Shown: positions 5,304-6,863 of the stretch, one piece after another
How the letters are laid out: each line of letters starts with the position of its first letter
How positions within the stretch are numbered: the first letter of the stretch is position 1
Assembly: GCA_021788565.1 (NCBI GenBank)
Contig: JAJYKO010000297.1
Coordinates: forward strand, 1-6,863
Length of the DNA: 6,863 bases
Source: Chloroflexota bacterium
GTDB taxonomy: Bacteria; Chloroflexota; UBA6077
Direction: 5' to 3'
The notes under the pieces: model-generated
Database searches by the model: none
Told to the model about the DNA's origin: nothing
What the model saw: only the letters and a program-made list of their open reading frames with translations
Program-made: the position numbers and the translations under genes

Positions 5304-5663
5304 TTAGTGGTCACCGAAGAGGGTACGGAAGTCCCCGTCGAACTCCTTCAGGAACTCGTGGACCTCCAGCAGGTCGTCGCCAGTCACAGGGGATGAGGAC
5401 GCAGGTTGCTGCTGTTGTAGTTGCTCTGGCTCACCGACGTCGGTAGAAAGCTCCACCACTTCAGGCATCTCGGCAGACTTGGCGTCTCGTATCAGGGCGG
5501 CGACGAGCCCCTGGCTACGACAGTGGCTGCAGGTAACTGCCACGAACCACAACCCCTCCTGGTGTCCCAGAACGTCCACCTTGTCGCTCTCGTAGTAGGA
5601 GCCACAGACGTTGCACTTCACGGCCGTCATCAGCTTCTTGACCAGCTGCTCAGTCGGGTCCAC
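5304..5663 (-). CDS. Small zinc-ribbon protein of unknown function
   Basis: I do not recognise a named family. The 119-residue product has two CXXC knuckles, C17-N-V-C20 and C45-S-H-C48, spaced as in a zinc ribbon, with aromatic strands between them (GLWFVAVTC). A variable Glu/Gln/Ser linker (about 65-93, including QQQQ) follows. The C-terminal amphipathic acidic helix DDLLEVHEFLKEFDGDFRTL may be a protein-binding segment. No signal peptide or membrane helix is seen, so it is cytoplasmic. The start is GTG at 5663 with GGGGAG five bases upstream. It lies 11 bp after the bifunctional-nuclease-family gene and is almost certainly co-transcribed with it. A nucleic-acid or partner-binding role is only a guess from the fold. 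Confidence 0.8.
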   Translation of the reverse strand: MDPTEQLVKKLMTAVKCNVCGSYYESDKVDVLGHQEGLWFVAVTCSHCRSQGLVAALIRDAKSAEMPEVVELSTDVGEPEQLQQQQPASSSPVTGDDLLEVHEFLKEFDGDFRTLFGDH

Positions 5664-5674
5664 AAATCTCCCCG

Positions 5675-6235
5675 CTACGAGGACTCCCCCTTCCCGCCTT
5701 TGCCTTTATCCAGGTCATCCAGGTCCAGTGTCTCGATGAACTGGCGGAACACCGAGAGCCTCTCGTCATCCGCGGCTGGCCCCTGTTCGGCCTGCTCCTC
5801 TTGAGGCACCTCGGTTTCGCCCTCCTCTGTTTCCGCGTCGAGCTTCATTCCAGCGGACTCGAACACCGCGTCGGCCACGTAGATGGGGACGCCGACGCGG
5901 ACGGCAAGGGCTATGGCGTCGCTGGGGCGAGAGTCAACCTCCACGTGGCGGCCATTGGCGTCGAGCACCAGTTTGGCATAGAAGGTCTCGTCTGCTAGAT
6001 CGTTAATTATCACGCTGACCACCTTGGCGTCCAGCGCTGATATGACGCTTCCGAGAAGATCGTGAGTTAGCGGGCGGCTCACCTGGTAGTTCTGCAAGGG
6101 GATAGCGATGGCGTCAGCCTCGAAAGGACCTATCCAGATGGGCAGATAACGGCCGTCACTCCTCTCTTTGAGCATGACTACTCGCTTGAGATTGGCCATG
6201 TTCATCCGAATGCTTTCGACAAAGACCTCAATCAC
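5675..6235 (-). CDS. Bifunctional nuclease (BFN/DUF151) family protein
   Basis: The product has 186 residues. The BFN domain covers about 1-135 and shows the family blocks RYLPIWIGPFEADAIAIPLQ (29-48), LTHDLL (56-61), FYAKLVL (85-91) and DSRPSDAIALAVRVGVPIYV (101-120). A linker rich in Glu/Gln (132-158) joins it to a short C-terminal helix FRQFIETLDLDDLD, common at the end of this family. Plant and bacterial members have reported DNase/RNase activity or stress roles, but most bacterial members are uncharacterised. The start is GTG at 6235 with AAAGGAG about eight bases upstream; no better upstream start follows the promoter. It is first in a two-gene unit with the zinc-ribbon protein. Confidence 0.92.
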   Translation of the reverse strand: MIEVFVESIRMNMANLKRVVMLKERSDGRYLPIWIGPFEADAIAIPLQNYQVSRPLTHDLLGSVISALDAKVVSVIINDLADETFYAKLVLDANGRHVEVDSRPSDAIALAVRVGVPIYVADAVFESAGMKLDAETEEGETEVPQEEQAEQGPAADDERLSVFRQFIETLDLDDLDKGKGGKGESS

Positions 6236-6259
6236 CCTTGTATCTCCTTTGCCAGGTAT

Positions 6260-6282
6260 GCCGCTACATGTGTCTATGCGGC
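6260..6282 (-). repeat. Hairpin in the leader of the BFN-family gene
   Basis: GCCGC (6260-6264) pairs with GCGGC (6278-6282) around a 13-base loop that contains the palindrome ACATGT. It lies about 10 bases before the Shine-Dalgarno site of the BFN gene on the minus strand. It may affect translation; no known riboswitch is recognised. Confidence 0.3.
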
Positions 6283-6330
6283 GGGAGATAGCGAACTCAG
6301 GACGGCGAGCCCAACGATATACCGCCTTTT

Positions 6331-6359
6331 ATTGTACACCCCCATCCCGGGGGGCGCAA
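6331..6359 (-). promoter_or_regulatory. Promoter of the BFN-zinc-ribbon unit
   Basis: On the minus strand TTGCGC (6354-6359, 3 of 6) is followed after exactly 17 bp by TACAAT (6331-6336, 5 of 6). The spacer is a C5/G5-rich tract that can fold on itself. The leader would be about 90 bases, with the hairpin at 6260-6282 in it. Confidence 0.55.
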
Positions 6360-6470
6360 AACCAGCGGGCGAATCCGGCCTATGAGGTAGTGCACAAAAG
6401 GTGCCATTTGGAGAGCGCGGATAGAGTAGCGCGGTCCGCGACGCCGGGCCCGCCTGCCTCTCCCGAGCCT

Positions 6471-6863
6471 TTAGTCCTGAACTGGCTCAGTCACCTCTGC
6501 GACTTTGCGCCGCCGGCGCGGCCTCGCAGGGGACACCGCATCAGATGGAGCTGCCACCTCCGGGGCCGTTTCAGTGGGGGGCGCCACGACAGCAGCTGCC
6601 TCTGTTTCGCTCACCGGTTCGGCCTTGGGCTTTCGGGCCCTTGGTGGCCGCGCAGGCTTCGGCGCGGCCACCAAGGTGGTCGCTTCCGTTACCACTGGCG
6701 CATCCGCGACCGGCGCTTCCGCCACCGGCGCTTCCACTGGAGCCGTCTGGACAGCTGGCGGTATTTCCGCTCGACTGGCCGCTGCCCCATTGGTAGCCGG
6801 ACGTTTGATCTCCAGGACCAGTGGGCCATTCTGCGGCTCCGCCGCGGCTACCGGCACATCCGG
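6471..6863 (-). CDS. C-terminal low-complexity tail of a protein that starts outside the window
   Basis: The minus-strand frame is open from the window edge to TAA at 6471-6473, giving 130 residues. A GTG at 6857 could in principle start it, but two codons upstream (Pro, Asp) continue the same composition and no Shine-Dalgarno site can be judged, so I treat it as a 3' fragment. The sequence is rich in Ala, Pro, Val and Glu, with tandem EAPVA/DAPV repeats at about residues 44-57 and two basic clusters (ARPPRARKPK and ARPRRRRK). Such tails occur on RNA-binding or nucleoid proteins, for example after catalytic cores of ribonucleases. The preceding domain is not visible, so no function is assigned. 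Confidence 0.65.
   Translation of the reverse strand, partial: PDVPVAAAEPQNGPLVLEIKRPATNGAAASRAEIPPAVQTAPVEAPVAEAPVADAPVVTEATTLVAAPKPARPPRARKPKAEPVSETEAAAVVAPPTETAPEVAAPSDAVSPARPRRRRKVAEVTEPVQD
6639..6676. repeat. Perfect 15-bp inverted repeat inside the right-edge coding sequence
   Basis: CCTTGGTGGCCGCGC (6639-6653) and GCGCGGCCACCAAGG (6662-6676) are exact complements separated by eight bases. In the mRNA this would be a very stable hairpin within the codons for TLVAAPKPARPPR. It is in frame and does not interrupt the reading frame. Confidence 0.8.
6694..6738. repeat. Three 15-bp tandem units encoding the APVAE/D repeat
   Basis: ACTGGCGCATCCGCG, ACCGGCGCTTCCGCC and ACCGGCGCTTCCACT follow one another at 6694-6738. 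The second and third units are identical over their first 12 bases. They encode the EAPVA-type pentapeptide repeat of the low-complexity tail and suggest slippage or duplication growth. Confidence 0.7.

Larger units (their letters stand above)
6236..6470. other. Intergenic region between the BFN gene and the right-edge gene
   Basis: No coding frame is convincing in these 235 bases. Besides the promoter and leader hairpin listed separately, the part nearest the right-edge gene holds a direct repeat AGCGCGG (6414-6420 and 6428-6434) and a CGCGGTCCGCG palindrome (6430-6440). No stem followed by a T-run is seen downstream of the right-edge gene, so its terminator is not identified. Confidence 0.45.

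Noticed and set aside
6259..6277. Third BlaI-type operator (TACATGTGT near the BFN leader)
   Set aside because: The spacing and right half do not match TACA-N3-TGTA, and it lies downstream of the promoter inside the leader.
6430..6440. CGCGGTCCGCG as a terminator for the right-edge gene
   Set aside because: Only four pairs with a three-base loop can form and no T-run follows in the minus direction.

Overview
The window is GC-rich bacterial DNA with short intergenic gaps, Shine-Dalgarno sites before most genes and several TTG/GTG starts. The gene mix points to a high-GC environmental lineage, and a Chloroflexota (Dehalococcoidia-like) genome is my best guess at modest confidence. That mix is an ECF sigma factor coupled to a DUF5667-type membrane anti-sigma factor, a DUF2318 protein with an FtsX/MacB-type permease, a BlaI/M56 pair, and a bifunctional-nuclease-family protein next to a small zinc-ribbon protein. 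There are no rRNA, tRNA, CRISPR or transposase genes.

Left part (1-2850, all minus strand). Two consecutive transcription units lie here. The upstream unit is a BlaI/MecI-family repressor gene overlapping by 4 bp an M56-family membrane metallopeptidase gene. The peptidase is BlaR1-like but has no penicillin-sensing domain. The downstream unit is a membrane-anchored DUF2318 cysteine protein followed by an FtsX/MacB-type ABC permease that leaves the window. Both units have a near-identical dyad of the form TACA-N3-TGTA inside a recognisable promoter: over the -10 box of the repressor gene and filling the -35/-10 spacer of the DUF2318 gene. This is the most interesting part of the window. It suggests a proteolysis-relieved repressor circuit controlling an ABC export/uptake module related to the downstream half of the Campylobacter P19/FTR1 iron-uptake locus, rather than beta-lactam resistance.

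Centre (2826-4540, plus strand). A 267-bp divergent intergenic region leads into an ECF sigma factor gene (TTG start), translationally coupled to a single-pass membrane protein that is probably its anti-sigma factor. A strong 15-bp inverted repeat follows and probably ends the transcript.

Right-centre (4600-5300). A single VOC/glyoxalase-family gene on the plus strand has its own promoter, with a 7-bp inverted repeat around the -35 box. Its 3' side is an imperfect inverted-repeat block rich in CAGGATA/TATCCTG words, lying between convergent genes.

Right (5304-6863, minus strand). A bifunctional nuclease (DUF151) family gene with a good promoter is followed 11 bp later by a small CXXC...CXXC zinc-ribbon protein of unknown function. 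At the right edge is the 3' end of a gene whose product ends in a long Ala/Pro/Arg low-complexity tail. That coding tail contains a perfect 15-bp inverted repeat and a 15-bp tandem repeat.
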